From contig JAFJTR010000029.1 in NCBI GenBank assembly GCA_022559985.1, positions 62,001 through 126,000 on the forward strand: 64,000 nt of DNA, read 5' to 3'. Every line of letters begins with the position of its first letter. Within the stretch, counting starts at the first letter, position 1. Shown in pieces: positions 24,646-36,458 of the stretch. The position numbers and the translations under genes are program-made. A model generated the notes under the pieces. It was given only the letters and a program-made list of their open reading frames with translations. It did not search any database and was not told where the DNA came from. The stretch is from Parastagonospora avenae f. sp. tritici 18332-5 (lineage: Eukaryota > Ascomycota > Dothideomycetes > Pleosporales > Phaeosphaeriaceae).

Positions 24646-26110
24646 TCAAATATTGGTGTTCACCTTGAGCAAGTATTGTGCAACATCGTTCCGCTGCCGC
24701 GCTATTATTCGGTCAGTCAGGATGTCTCCCACTTTCTCGGTAAGTCGCTCCCTCAAATCCTCGAGGTTGGTGGTGCCGTTCGCAATTGGAAGCCGGCTTG
24801 ATGCAGCTACGCTTTCCAGAGCGCGTACAAGCATACCGATCACTCTCTCAGTGTCATTCCTGCTGTTCTCCTCGGCCACTTTTATCTTGAGTACATCGTC
24901 GTTGTATGCTTTCAGGTTAGGTAAGATTAGCATCTGGACGCCCTCTTGGTGAGTGATAGACATCAGTGCCCGCAAAGCACCATAGTGGGTGCCTGGCGAC
25001 TTGTCTGGATCCATAAACTGCTTCAAGCAAGTCCGGGCAATGCGTGACTTCAAGCCTTGATTCGACGCAGAGCCTTTCTGGCATATGCGGCTCAGAAGAG
25101 ATGCGGCATATGTCCGTAGGTCAAAGTGATCAAGTTGAGAAGATGCTGGACCGTTCACACCATTCCCGTTCAAGGTTACAGAAGAGGCATTGGAAGAGGC
25201 TTGCTGTGTTGTTGGGCCGAGGTGCCTCCCTGTGCAACACGTCAAGATGGGTGGTACCATATACGCCATATACGGGTCGAGGTAGATGGCCTGGTTGTCC
25301 AGGAGGGCTTGCGTGGCTTGCATCATCTGGTGCAACACGAACAAGTTCTTCATATTGTGAGTGACCTTCTCCGCAATAAAGCTCAACAGGTAAGTCGTGA
25401 GCTGGTGGATGCCTGGTTCTGTCCGAATGGCTGCAAGTGCAGCGTTCTGCCATTCGATGTTGGTCTCATCAGTGAGCGCGCTTGACAGCTTGGCAAACAG
25501 CTCTTGCGATTCCTTGGACAGCACGTGTTTCACAAGCGGCTTGACGTTGACATTGTCCAAGCCGTTGGCTGCTGCGAGGTGCGGGTTTGCGTTAGGGCCC
25601 TTTGGTAGCAGATCGGCGGTGTTTGTGGTCGGGTTCTGCGGTATTGACGGCTGGACTCCTTCTACGGCGAGCCAATGCGCTGGACTGTGTTAGGGACTGG
25701 CTGCCTGGTCACTGCAGAAGCATCAATGATTACTTACCTGTGAACGTGATCTCTCGTGGCACCTTCGGAAGCGGAGCATTAATGAGCTTCTCAAAGTCGA
25801 CTTCCTCGTCCTCGACATAGTACAGCGGCTGACCGGGCCCGAGTGAGGCTTCGCCAAAGCGTAGTGGCCGGGTGGATTCGTAGCCGTATAGAGGCTCCAC
25901 ATTCAGCACTTTTAGGGCGTGGGAGATATCGTGTGTGCTCAGTGTTGTCCGTTTCCCGTGTCGCATGAACTTCATAGCCTCTTCCAGGACCTGGGCCAGG
26001 CGGAAGTCGACGTCGCGCGCCAGCTCCTCAACTACATTGTCGGCAAGTGAAGCGATGCCGACCGATTCGGCGACATCGCGCACGTTGTCGGGGTTCCAGA
26101 CTGAGGACAT
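24646..26110 (-). CDS. TAF6: TAF6, histone-fold subunit of TFIID and SAGA
   Basis: TAF6 pairs with TAF9 through an H4-like histone fold and supplies a HEAT-repeat domain to TFIID and SAGA in the nucleus. Two exons, 26110-25738 and 25679-24646, join in phase to 468 residues. The histone fold is at residues about 5-70 (WNPDNVRDVAESVGIASL, then EEAMKFMRHGKRTTLSTHDI). It is followed by the signature DISHALKVLNVEPLYGY, and then KVPREIT and HWLAVEGVQP across the splice. The C-terminal part carries the TAF6 HEAT domain: LYFTKISSAL-like helices, the segment IHQLTTYLLSFIAEKVTHNM, LLDNQAIYLDPYMAYMVPPI and THYGALRALMSITHQEGVQM. Together with TRA1 it is the second SAGA component in the window, about 17 kb apart. 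Confidence 0.95.
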
Positions 26111-27506
26111 TGCTGGTGGGAGGGAGTGGTGCGAGGTCTGAGTTGTAAGTGGTGGGGCGGGTGGGTTTGGAAGACGCCTCGTCTATTGCTTTATTGAATC
26201 GGCTGTCTCTGATGGGCCGATGGGAGGGCGGAGAGGGTGTGACTAGACGGGTGATGCAGAACTGGTGCGTGTGACTGCCAGCCCTACAAACTGGTCGAGC
26301 ACATGTTGGATGTGCGCAGCGACGACGAAACGGTATCTAGCCACGGAATTGGCTGCCGGGCGGGTGTGATGGCAGTAGAATGTTCTGCCGGTGCTTTTGG
26401 GGATACGATAGTGGGGGTGAAGGGTGAAGGGTGAAGGGTGAAGGTGGTTGCGCGTGATCGCTGCTTGCGATTGCTGAGTGAGAGCTCAAAGGAAGTCGCG
26501 ATGGGTGACAGGCGCGTCGGTCTTGGCGCCGCGACGTGCTTAGCGCGACATCTGCCCCGACGTGTGTCGTGCCTTCACCCAAGCGCAATTCCTCTCACCG
26601 ATCTTTGGCACCCGTGGGCGCTGGCCACCACTTGTGTACGAGGACTGTATTCCACACTCGCTATCGTCACTATGCATCCGTCTATTGCTACCGTTCCCAG
26701 CCCAGTGGTTAGCTTCACTCCATGAGCACAAACAATGTCGCTTCACCACGTACCCTGAGCTGCGTATGCAATACGATCGGATAGTTCCGTATCCAAATCA
26801 CATGTTCTCACTCTTTTGATTGAGGCCCGGAGTGCTGCAGCTCAAATGGCGCTCCAGCACCTGAGAGTCGTCTTTCGGCCGGTTGCCGTTTTTCTACAAC
26901 TGCAGAGCATAGACCGCCATTTCGACCCTTCGCATAACCAATGACACGTCGACCTGGCATTGCGCGTCCTTCCAGACCGGATACACTATGATTTCTCTAG
27001 CGAATCGTACGTTTACAACTGTAGCTATCCTTGCTACTTTGGTAACACAGAAGGTCTTTGGCCTTCCATCGCAGCCACGTTTGGTAGCCGCCATTGGAGT
27101 GTCATCTTACAGGCTTTACTAAATCTCGATTCCGGGGAAAGGGCTTCACCCGCCGCCTGTACTACCTGTCAACGAATTCAGAATTTCATTCCTGTCATGG
27201 TTATTTGGAACTTAGCCCTGCTTAACGTCTGCTTTCCCGTCTTCCCGGACGGGCCGTTGCAAAGCGGGTTGCCTCATCAGCTTCAGATACGTTTGCCAGC
27301 AAGGCATACCGCCCTGGCAGCTACTTGTCAGAGTTTTACCATGGTCTACTTAAAGCAGAAGAAGCACAGGAGTATTTCCTCAAGGCACTCTCCGGCTTCT
27401 CTCGCACCATCTACCTACTATTCAGTTCCTTCTTCTTGAACACATTTCAATACTCTACGTTATCTTTCTGTTCGCATCCGATCATACACCAGTCAAAGCA
27501 GTCAAC
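26111..27506. promoter_or_regulatory. TAF6 upstream region and leader of the small spliced gene
   Basis: This 1.4 kb separates divergent genes. It holds a heptamer repeat at 26415-26442 (listed separately). A C/T-rich leader-like stretch at about 27390-27506 runs into an ATG in good context at 27507. Reading frames such as the one from 26960 lack conserved features. Confidence 0.45.
26415..26442. repeat. Heptamer tandem repeat (GGGTGAA)4
   Basis: Four perfect copies of GGGTGAA lie in tandem, about 305-330 bp upstream of the TAF6 start codon. It is a short microsatellite, likely to vary in copy number between strains; a regulatory role is only a possibility. Confidence 0.9.
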
Positions 27507-27880
27507 ATGGTCATCATGCTGGTGAACACAACTTCGCGCATCGACTTGAACAACAATCAAAACACCCACACTTCCGATCCAGCGAGCCTGGCAATCAACA
27601 TGCACTCTCAACACCGCTCACGCGATGATCCACCATCACCTCCTCCACAGCCACCCCCAAGTCCAGCAAGCTGGAACCGCCTACTTTCAGTACGTTGTGT
27701 GGCCCGAAGACACCCGAGCTTACTAACTTTACGCGAAGCTAGACGCCCTTGCACCGTTGCAAATCTGAACTCTGGGGTAATGGTGGGACCCATCGGTGAG
27801 TTCTCCATTCTGCCGGGACCGACCACCACTAAGCCTTGCTTGCTAGGTTCAACTCTTGTCGCGTTCTTTCGCGCCATTAG
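27507..27880 (+). CDS. Candidate small spliced gene, 89-residue orphan protein
   Basis: I do not recognise a family. An ATG in good context (CAACATGG) opens a frame of 61 codons ending at a GTACGT donor (27690). The intron 27690-27742 has a textbook TTACTAACTT branch site and a TAG acceptor. A second GTGAGT donor at 27796 pairs with a CTAG acceptor at 27845-27846. Exons 27507-27689, 27743-27795 and 27847-27880 join in phase to 89 residues. The N-terminal part is hydrophilic with a Pro-rich run (DDPPSPPPQPPPSP). The C-terminal half is basic with three Cys and reads WNRLLSTPLHRCKSELWGNG. If intron 2 is kept, a TGA follows at once. A second ATG at 27600 would give 58 residues. There is no signal peptide or membrane segment. 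The call rests on splice signals and context only; a noncoding spliced RNA is the alternative. Confidence 0.42.
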
Positions 27881-28332
27881 TACTCCTTGCTTCTCGCTGG
27901 GCGATGTCGCTCTTCAATACTCGGCGAACTTTTCCACTGTCTTCGTGGCGTGACTGGCGTCAGATCATCTTCCATTCTTAACTAATGCCGCAATAATTCG
28001 TGCGCGCCGCACTGTCGGAGAATGAACATCATATTGAACGTCTGCCGAAGCACCTTCCTTGCCTGAACATCACTCGAGAAGACCTCCAATCTTACAGCCA
28101 TATCACCGCTCCTTTGTTTTATTTTCAACCATAGGCTTATGCAATATGGGCTACTTCAACTTCACTTTGAAAATCTTGTAGGGATAAATTTGGACGATCT
28201 TTCACCTAAATCGACAGACGACTTTTCTTTCTATGTCTAGCAAATAATCACATCTTCCTCTGAAGCTCATCTCCCAGTAATCAATTCGCGAGCATCTGAA
28301 CTTCTCAACTCCTCCAAAAAGCTGACCGTTCC
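27881..28332. other. 3' region between the small gene and the membrane-protein gene
   Basis: This is a convergent 3' region of about 450 bp. I see no gene-like frame; several T-rich patches at 28110-28260 suit transcript ends. Confidence 0.4.
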
Positions 28333-29328
28333 TCACTCCGCCTTAATCCCCTGCCTCCCATTAACAACCGGCAACAACACCCCCTCATCGTCGTCATCCG
28401 TCCACCTCACCACCTTGCCCACCCACCCACTAACCTTCCCTTCCATCCTATCCAGCCCCAGATCCAAATCCGCCCAGCTCAAACTCTTCTTATGCGCCTT
28501 CAAGCTCGGACTGCGCGGCGCAGTACCCGCCTCAAGCGCTTCGATATCGTACTCCTGGTCGTACTCGGTGTGCGAAGACGAACTCGACGTCGCACTGAAG
28601 AACGCGGCGTGCTGCCTGAGCCATTCTGACGACGTTCTGGGTTGGAGCGTGCGTGGGGGTGAGAGGTATTGCGGGGGTTGGAGGAAGGGATTTGGCGGCG
28701 AGTCGATGGCGAAGCGTATCGCCGTCGCCGGGGAAGACTTTGACCGCTGATGCTCAGGCTGACGGCGGTGCTTCAACTCCACCACCCCTTCCCTCGCCGA
28801 TGTATCCCCTCGTCCATGCTCATCCCTCCCAGCGTATTTCGACAGCTTATCCACCGGCCTCCTCTCCACCTCCTTCGCCCGCCACGTGCGCGGCGGAAAC
28901 GTAAGCAAGAACACTAACCCCACCCACACAAGCCCGATGAATATGACGGTGAAAATTAGCACCTCGAGGCCGTAGGGAAGGTACCAGATCACATTGCTGG
29001 TCGCCATGGGGGTGTGTGCGTGCGCGTGTTGTAATTGATTCTGCACTGCGCGCAGGACGATGGTGGCTGGGTATAGGAAGCCTGGGGGCGAGGGGCGGGG
29101 GTAGGACGAGTGTCTGATTGACGTGGACAGTGTTGATAGAGTTGCGTGGCTGGAAGACGAGGGCGAAGGTGCGGCGAGTAGGATATCGTGGGTGACGGGC
29201 AATTTCGCAGGGTACGCTTGGGGTGAAGGTGAAGACGCTAGGACGTCTGCTGGGAGCGTGGATGTTATTGTTACGAATGTCGTTTGCGCCTTTGTAGACG
29301 GCGTGACGGCGGTTAGACTGGAGGCCAT
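28333..29328 (-). CDS. Single-pass membrane protein of unknown function
   Basis: The unspliced frame encodes 331 residues from the ATG at 29328; the codon three positions upstream is TTG and was not used. I do not recognise a named family. Residues 1-110 are Ser/Thr/Pro/Ala-rich, like a glycosylated extracellular stalk. One strong membrane segment spans about residues 119-144 (LPYGLEVLIFTVIFIGLVW and onward), followed by RTWR on the presumed cytosolic side. The cytosolic part has basic, Ser-rich and Pro-rich low complexity (SPPNPFLQPPQYLSPP), a run of Ser, and a conserved-looking end with SLSWADLDLGLDRMEGKV and WTDDDD. There is no cleavable signal peptide, so a stalk-out, tail-in plasma membrane or endomembrane protein is the simplest reading. 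Strong sequence bias makes distant homology hard to judge. Confidence 0.75.
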   Translation of the reverse strand: MASSLTAVTPSTKAQTTFVTITSTLPADVLASSPSPQAYPAKLPVTHDILLAAPSPSSSSHATLSTLSTSIRHSSYPRPSPPGFLYPATIVLRAVQNQLQHAHAHTPMATSNVIWYLPYGLEVLIFTVIFIGLVWVGLVFLLTFPPRTWRAKEVERRPVDKLSKYAGRDEHGRGDTSAREGVVELKHRRQPEHQRSKSSPATAIRFAIDSPPNPFLQPPQYLSPPRTLQPRTSSEWLRQHAAFFSATSSSSSHTEYDQEYDIEALEAGTAPRSPSLKAHKKSLSWADLDLGLDRMEGKVSGWVGKVVRWTDDDDEGVLLPVVNGRQGIKAE

Positions 29329-29946
29329 GGTGTACAATGTTTGACTGCCGGAGCCTGTTGGAGGGTTTTGACGGGGGTCTTTTGATGTATTGTCAGTGTT
29401 AATGCAGGAAGTTCATATAGCGACGTTAATAAACTTGATCAACGCTGCACTGTCGAAGTAACAAAGACGCAAGGAGATAAAGCAAAGACGCAATGTTTTT
29501 GGCATGTCTAATTTGTGTGAAGATTTTGGCTGAGACAGCTCACATGCGAATTCAACGGGCGTGGTTGACATGAATGTTGAGACATGACAGAACACCAGGA
29601 TATATCCGTGATGGGAACACATGTATGAAGGAGCAATCCGCAAATCCAGATGTGATGTTCGGAGTACGTTTTCACAGAAATAAGTTGTAAATCCCAACGT
29701 GAAGCCCCGAGGAAGTGAACAATGAAAATGCGTGTATTATCAAACTATGCTATGACTTTTCATACAGCTAGCGAATAGCAAAACGCCATCCGATGCGTGC
29801 CCTATGCTTTGTAGCCCTCAGGCAAATAAATCTAAAGGGTTGCTAAACTTTTAAAGAAAGACGCTGATGCAGTGACGTCTAATGAGTACATCAGGATATT
29901 ATATAAAACATGCATGCATCGCAGAACGTCCTTTCCACAGGCCCGC
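29329..29946. other. Intergenic, ABC transporter 3' region and membrane-protein promoter
   Basis: About 620 bp, A/T-richer than its neighbours, between two minus-strand genes. No gene or RNA signature was seen; the short minus-strand frame near 29413-29697 has no conserved features. Confidence 0.45.
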
Positions 29947-32900
29947 TCATCGCCTATTGAAATTCAAAAACCTCGCTGCCAAGAACAAAATCGCAAGATT
30001 GCTCGCAATAAATGCAGCAAAAATGCCTAGATCCCTCCACCTATTGCTGAATGTGAACCCAAGCGGCTCAAAGAACTCGTCGCCGACTTTGTACGCGCAG
30101 TACCTGCATACGTTGGTCGCGTTGTCAAGGATGTAGCCCGGCGCGCCGCGGCTGAAGAAATCCGCCATGTAGTCGCCGCAATTCTGGCCCGAGGGGGCGC
30201 GGAATTGCTGGTATTCGCCGGGCGTGCATTCAACTTTGCGGCCGTGCAGTTCGGTCACGACCATGCCGCCGATTAGGCGTGTGAAGGGGTTGAGCTCATA
30301 GAGCCAGACGCGCCAGAATTTGGGGATCAGGGGCTTGGGGATTGTGACACCACAGAAGAGTGCGAAGATGATGATGATCTATTCAAGTCAGTAGGTGGCC
30401 GGGGTTGTGAAGTGGGGGGGGGATACTTACGAAGGGATTGACGTATGAGGCAATGAAGGGCGTGGGTGTCAATGCCGCAACAGCCTGGCCGAGCGTGACG
30501 GAGAAGACCTCGGTGATGAGGACGATGAGGAATTGGTATCCTGCGCGCGAAGAGCGGGAATCTAGACCAGGGATGTAGTACAGCGGAATAAAGAAGAAGA
30601 CAGCGCAGAGAACGCTGTATGGCATCTCGGCAATGACCATGGAGAGCGCGAAGGGGAACGTCTTGTATGCCTTGCTCATCTGCTCCCTGAAGCTGATCAT
30701 ACGGGCGATGGCGTATTTAGGCTCGACCTGGGCAAGAATGAGGGCCGGGAGGACGGTAACCTGGAAGATGATGAAGACGCGGTACTGGAGCGAAGACCGA
30801 GAGTCGTCGAGCTGCAAGTACATGAGACCGGTAAGCAGAGCAATAATGACATGGTTGAACAAGCGAGTAAAACCGTAGTTGGGAGTCCTCCAGAAACTGA
30901 GGTTCTGGCGGTTGACGACTTGCTTGATCTGGAAGGACATTGGAGTCGCGTATTCCTTCTGCGTGACCTCTGCAGCAGAAGACACGTCAGCGGCACGCTG
31001 CTCCTTGATAGCGGCGATTTCGCGCTTGACTTCTGCGAATTCAGGTGAGTCACGGAAAATATCTGCCCAGTCCTTGTCTCCGATACGGTGGCTAGAACCA
31101 GCACCTATGGCGTCCAGCATCCACTCAGCAGGGTTGGCGGATGGCGGGCAGTCAGCACCGTTCTTGCGGAAGTATTCCAGAAGCACATGGGCATCTTTGC
31201 CAATGTCACCAAAGTAGACGCAAGTTCCACCCCGTTGGAGAAGCAGCAGGCGGTCGAAGTTCTCGAAGAGGGCGGAGTTCGGTTGATGGATGGTGCAGAG
31301 AATAGCTTGTCCAGCAGCAGCAAGCTTGCGGAGGAAACGCACAATGTTGAAAGCACTTTGGGAGTCGAGGCCGGAAGTAGGTTCGTCCAAGAAGAGGAGT
31401 AGTTCAGGCTTGGCTGCAAGCTCGACACCGATCGTTACACGCTTGCGCTGTTCGACGGCGAGACCAGTCTCGGGGTCACCGATGATGGCATCTGCGATAT
31501 CTTCCATTTCCAGCAAAGAGATAACCTCCTCGACGTAAGCGTATTTCTCGGCCTGGGGAGTCTCGTACGGTTGGCGCAAATCAGCAGAGAAGCGAAGCGC
31601 TTCACGGACGGTCGTGGCAGGCTCATGAACGTCGAGTTGCTCGGCATAGGCGGTTCCACGTTGGAATGCGATTCCCGGGGTCTTTCCATCAACAAGCTTA
31701 TCACCAGAAATGACACCAATGTTCTTGCGGTTGGCCAACACATCGAGGAGAGTAGTTTTTCCAGCACCAGAGGCACCCATGAGCGCGGTAAGTTGACCAG
31801 GCTTGACGTAGCCGAAGATGTTGTTCAGCAATCGCAGCTCGCCAGATGGGACAGGTACGTCGTAGCAAAGATCTTCCCATGTAAGGACAGCCTTGGAAGT
31901 AATGTTGAGGTCGGAGCTGTCTTCGGTGCGCTCTTCTTTCAAGTTACGCCTGTCACGCTTCTCACGGAGCTTTTCATTCAGTTCCTTGAGCTCCTTGGTC
32001 TCCTTGACGAAAAAGGTTACAGTACGGCCGCCGGCACCCCACTTGACGAACTCACCAAGGAAGGCGTTGGCGAGGAGGAAACCGACGATGAGAACGATCA
32101 TGATGCCCCAATTCCTCCACAGGTCGTTGGGGTCGTAGGTGAAGGAGGTTTTGATATAGTCGGTACCTGATACCTCGATGGATCCTGCTCGGCTACCAGG
32201 CAGCGTGCAGACTTGCGCGTTGATGTCGTTGTATCCGGGACCGTATGGAATCAACGAGGTGCCGGCACACGTCAAAGTCAGGCGTTTAAATTCGTTCATC
32301 ATCAATGCCGAGAAGCCAAGACCAAGCGCATTGATGTAGAAGATCCATCGCAGCCAAACCTGTTCGGACTGCCATTGAATGATATAACCCGAAGTGAGAA
32401 CGAAGAGTGTGATGATAGTAGCAGCGAGACGGATGGCAACATCGAAATCCGGGCATAGACAACCTACTGTTCGGAAGAACAACGTCATGGCCAAGTAGCC
32501 CGTGACAATCATCAGGTAAAAGATGAAGAATGCTGCAGCATCTCGAAAGAGATTGGTCATGAAGTAGACGATGATGGAAAACACCAGGATCTGAGCGGAT
32601 GAGAACAGCAGATCGACGCCAATTTGGGCGATCCACAGGGCGGAAGGTCGATGGAACGAGAACGCACGGTGCTTGTTGACGATCGGGCGACCCAACATGG
32701 TCGAAGCGAGTTCAGAGAAGGCCTGGAAAGCGTTGAAAAGGAGAGCAATGAAGAGCACACCACCACGGGTGAAAGCGCCGTCGCTGGTCTTGGGAAGGTT
32801 GAGCCACACTGTACCAGTGATGATGGCAATGACCAGCGAAGTAAACCAAGAGACACCCAGACCAAATTTGTCCTGCCATTTCAAGAGGAATTGTCGTTTG

Positions 32901-34599
32901 GCGAGGGCCCAAACCTGGAGGTAGAATGGTATCGAGTAGACTGATTTTTTAGGCGCGTGGCGCTTGCTCTCCGCGACAGCGGTCTGGAAGTCGTCGTATA
33001 CGTGCTTCTCCTCTGCCATGCGAGCCCGATATTCTTCCATCTCAGTGGCCAAATGCGCAGCAGTTTCGGACTTGTTGAAGGCTTCGGCGAGTGCTTCGGG
33101 GGTCGAAGGGACATCCTTCTCGGTCATGCCAGGCTTGAACTCTCGCTCGAAGGGATCAGTGCATCCAGTGAGGTAGTCAGGAGTGGTCTGACGGGGCTTC
33201 TCGAGAAAGCCAAGACCTTCGAAATAGGCACGCGCGGTCTTAGCAGGACCAAAGTACACCTGTCGTCCGCTGTCGATAACTAGGACCTTGTCAAAGCAGT
33301 TGTAGATGTTTTCGGAAGCCTGGTATAACGAGACGAAAGTAGTGGTCTTGTAGATGTTGGTCAAGACCCTCAGCGAACGAGCGTAGTCCACCGCAGTCGA
33401 AGCGTCGAGACCCCTGGTTGAGTTGTCCCAAGACATGAGAGAGGCGCCAGTAATCATGGTCTCAGCAATCGACACTCGCTTTCGCTCTCCTCCGGAAACT
33501 CCACGGACGAATGGGTTGCCGACAATTGTGTTCCTGGTGTGCTCAATGTTGAACATCTTCAACATCAGGTCAATGACCTTCACCTTGAAGTCCTTGCGGG
33601 AAAGCCCGGCAGGCCGCTTGCCAGGAACCTTTGTTTCAAGCGCAAAATCCAGCGTCTGGCCGACTGTCAAAGTAGGGTGATGGTTTTCTGGACATCATTG
33701 TTAGCATTTGAAGTTGATCGTGGAATGAAGGTGGAACATACCATCCTCCTCGCAGTACACAGCCTCACCACGGTATCGCTTCTCGAAGAAATCCGCATCG
33801 AAAGGACCGTAGAGCACGTTTCCGTCAACCTTGGTGTATCCATAGCGCTGGTTGCTAATGACCTTCAAGAATGAAGTGCATCCACTTCCAGGCCTACCAA
33901 GGACCAGGACCATCTCGCCAGGCTTCACCACACCCTTGAAGTCCTTGAGAATGTCGAATTCCTTTCCTTTCTTTCCCTTTCCAAGCAGGCTTGCGACGGT
34001 CTCGAAAACATTGAAGAAGGATACGAAGGCATCGGGGAAAGTCTAGTCTTCATGTTAGCCTTGGCGTTCGGATATACAGTTTGCTGACATCAACTCACCT
34101 TTGCATAGTTCTTTACACCACCAATGCCAGAAACAGTCAAGTTGTCCCAGACAACGCCAATGCGCTTCGACTTGATTCCAGCAGCCTCCTGGTCTTCTCG
34201 GCCTCCTCGCAATGTCTTCTCGAGGTCAAAAGGCTCCTCCGAGGAGGCGTCTGATGATGCAACTGCACTTTTTTCAACATCTGTGACGGCTTGATCTTTG
34301 CAACTTTGCCGACTCTGTACGCGATCCAGTCTGCGCGAGGCATGGCTTGTGCGCGACAGCTCTTTGGAGAGCTCCGCAAAGTCTTGCTCGGCCCTGTGAA
34401 CATTGACTCCTCCCTGGACATCGACGAAGCCCTTCTCATTGAATTGTTGCGTGTTGTGCGCTGCGTCGTTGTCGACCGAAGCTGTGCGGACACTATCGTT
34501 TTCGTTGTCATGCTTCACATGCTGGCCCTCTGAGTGGATTGCCTCGTACGTCTTGCCCTCAGTCTCCTCGCGAATAGTCGAATGGTTGGAGCTATCCAT
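29947..34599 (-). CDS. PDR-type full-size ABCG transporter (drug/toxin efflux pump)
   Basis: This is a plasma membrane ATP-driven exporter of the fungal pleiotropic-drug-resistance group, with layout NBD1-TMD1-NBD2-TMD2. Four exons, 34599-34099, 34042-33742, 33687-30431 and 30378-29947, join in phase to 1496 residues, the normal length. NBD1 has the group's degenerate Walker A, GRPGSGCTS (about residue 210, Cys for Lys), and a canonical signature VSGGERKRVS. NBD2 has a canonical Walker A, GASGAGKTT (about residue 903), a Walker B with LLFLDEPTSGLDSQS, and a degenerate signature LAVEQRKRVTIG. These asymmetric sites are typical of PDR pumps, so neither is a defect. Two six-helix membrane regions follow, each with conserved blocks such as NGFSALMMNEF-like and NPFTRLIGGMV. 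The N-terminus (about 165 residues) is acidic and Ser-rich. Substrates cannot be told; azoles, fungicides and plant or own metabolites are usual for the family. Confidence 0.95.
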
Positions 34600-36077
34600 G
34601 GCGCCGGGCGCTGACAGGTGCAGGGAGCACCTAGTGTATATCTTCCTTGGAGTCTATGCGACCGGGAGCGGCCAGGGCAGTATGTGAGACACTGCGTCTC
34701 GCGGGATGGTAGCGAGAGGCACTTGAAAGGAACGTGTGTGCGCTCGCAAAACAAGAACAAAAGGGAAGGAATCGGACGCGAATGACTTGCGCAACAACGG
34801 CTAATTAAATAAAAGCAAAAAGGGCGGCTCCGATGTTGCCTTCCGGAGTTAAGATTGGGTGGATCTCCCCAAGATCTCAGAAGGGCTAAGAGCAGAGTTT
34901 ACGATGGCAGCTAGCGATTGCGTGGTATTCGACCCACATCGGCTGTGATTGTAGAGCGGACCAGAGCGGACCAGTTTCGGCGGCATTGGCAGCGGAACCT
35001 GCGTTGAGCAGATCGGCATCCAAGAAATGCAGCTGTCACCGTGTCACTGTCACTGTCACTGTCACTGTCACCATGCACCCACGAGCAATCAGATTAATTC
35101 CGCTTCCGGCACGTTGCTGCTCCTTGTACTCGGCCCGCAGGTGACGTCAACCTCGCGCTGGAGCAAACTTCCTTCAAAAGCATTGCGAACACCAGACACT
35201 GTTGACAAGTGTAGCAGGCCGTTATCTGTGGATTCTCAGGAACTTGTTGTACCCCTTTCGCGATCCTTTGCGCGCAGATGCGTTCCTAGGGCTGATAGTC
35301 GAGGGACATATCCACTGCAAGTGGAGACAGCGTTTGTCAGCCGCAGCGGTTGGAGGCAGCTTTTCGAGTCATGTTGACTCCGACATCCATCCACTCACAG
35401 CCATTGTCCCGAAGTCAAACCTACATATGTCTCGACCTGCATATCGGATGAACAAAGCAAAGCGATTACTCTGCAGGATTGTCTCATGCATTGTCATCTC
35501 AGACCTCCGGGTCATCAACACCATTACTATGCACTGCAGTTCCTCCGGTGAAAGCTTGTGAGCCATGCAGCAAGGGTCTTTGTCTGATAGGCGCTAGGAT
35601 TTCTGAAACAAATCACTGAGCCCCGATTTCCGCATACGGCAGTCAAGCCGCACCACACCTCTCAAGACTCATTTTCACTCATACTGAGTACTGACGGAGT
35701 ACCGCACTCTTGTATTTCCGTCCATCTAAAAAAGGGCGCTTGCGTCATCATTTGTTCTTCCTTGCGCCGCCACGCAGAATAGCATTTTGTGATCGGTGAG
35801 TGAGTAAATTGAGAACGTCGCAGGAGTGTTGGCTTATATACAGGTACGATCGAGGGTAGGTATTATCGCGCTTGCTATTCCTTTCGGGGCTAAATTCAGC
35901 TGACTTCACAAGGGACGGTCCGCGACTTCATCGAGTCAGACTATCCACAACGACTTCCTGGACATTATTGACACTACATTGGATATTTCCGTTGCCAATC
36001 TAACACTTTATTTACTCTGCAAAACATTGCTGAAGTTCTGAATACCAGAATGACCGTAGAAGGAAACCTTGTATTGA
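34600..36077. other. Gene-poor region upstream of the ABC transporter
   Basis: About 1.5 kb without a supported gene; the ABC transporter promoter is presumably in the left part. It carries a hexamer repeat at 35042-35071 (listed separately). Reading frames at 35027-35377 and 35202-35561 have no conserved features and overlap in different frames. Confidence 0.45.
35042..35071. repeat. Hexamer tandem repeat (TGTCAC)5
   Basis: Five perfect TGTCAC units lie in tandem, with one more isolated copy at 35034-35039. The repeat is about 440 bp upstream of the ABC transporter start codon. It is a short microsatellite, and an array of TGACA-type sites for a homeodomain-like factor is conceivable but unproven. 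Confidence 0.9.
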
Positions 36078-36458
36078 ACTAACTACAGCAGCTCCCTAAT
36101 AGCAATTACACCAGCCACACACGCAGGCTTCGCACAGAACACCCGGCCTGATATTAATACCAAGCCCATCTCCAACCTTCTAGAAAGAGCTCAAGACGGA
36201 CTTAAGAGCGGACGATGCGATTACTCAATTCCATACCGGCCCGACAAAGCATCCGGCCGCATCATCGACATCTCGGTGCAAAAGAACACCGTAACCAATA
36301 CGGTGCCCAAGACCGCGACGGGCTCTCAGACTGAGTCCGTGCTGTATTGCTGCCCCTCACGCACACCAGATCCCTGCTCGCTGTTGCCTGAAATGCCAGG
36401 CAGCTATCAACCTCACTTCCGAACACCCTGCGTATCTAAACAACACCATAGCATCTAA
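36078..36458 (+). pseudogene. Open frame with coding-like composition, possible remnant or exon of a small secreted protein
   Basis: The frame is open from after a TGA at 36075-36077 to a TAA at 36456-36458, about 126 codons, without an initiating ATG at the proper end. It starts with a hydrophobic run ending in a signal-cleavage-like PATHAGFAQ, then hydrophilic sequence (RPDINTKPISNLLERAQDG), and then a Cys-containing part with YCCPSRTPDPCSLLPEMPG. A GC-type splice acceptor (CTACAG at 36084-36088) lies near its start, so it may be a downstream exon whose first exon I could not find. A 34-codon ATG frame at 36574-36678, also Cys-containing and ending in C, follows. I do not recognise a family. 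It may be a decayed effector-like gene or chance. Confidence 0.25.

Noticed and set aside
27881..28332. Search for tRNA genes in this and the other intergenic stretches
   Set aside because: No stretch showed both A-box and B-box sequences with a foldable cloverleaf by eye; a covariance-model scan would be decisive.
29947..34599. Degenerate Walker A in NBD1 and degenerate signature in NBD2 of the ABC transporter as signs of decay
   Set aside because: These asymmetric substitutions are normal for fungal PDR pumps; all exons are intact.
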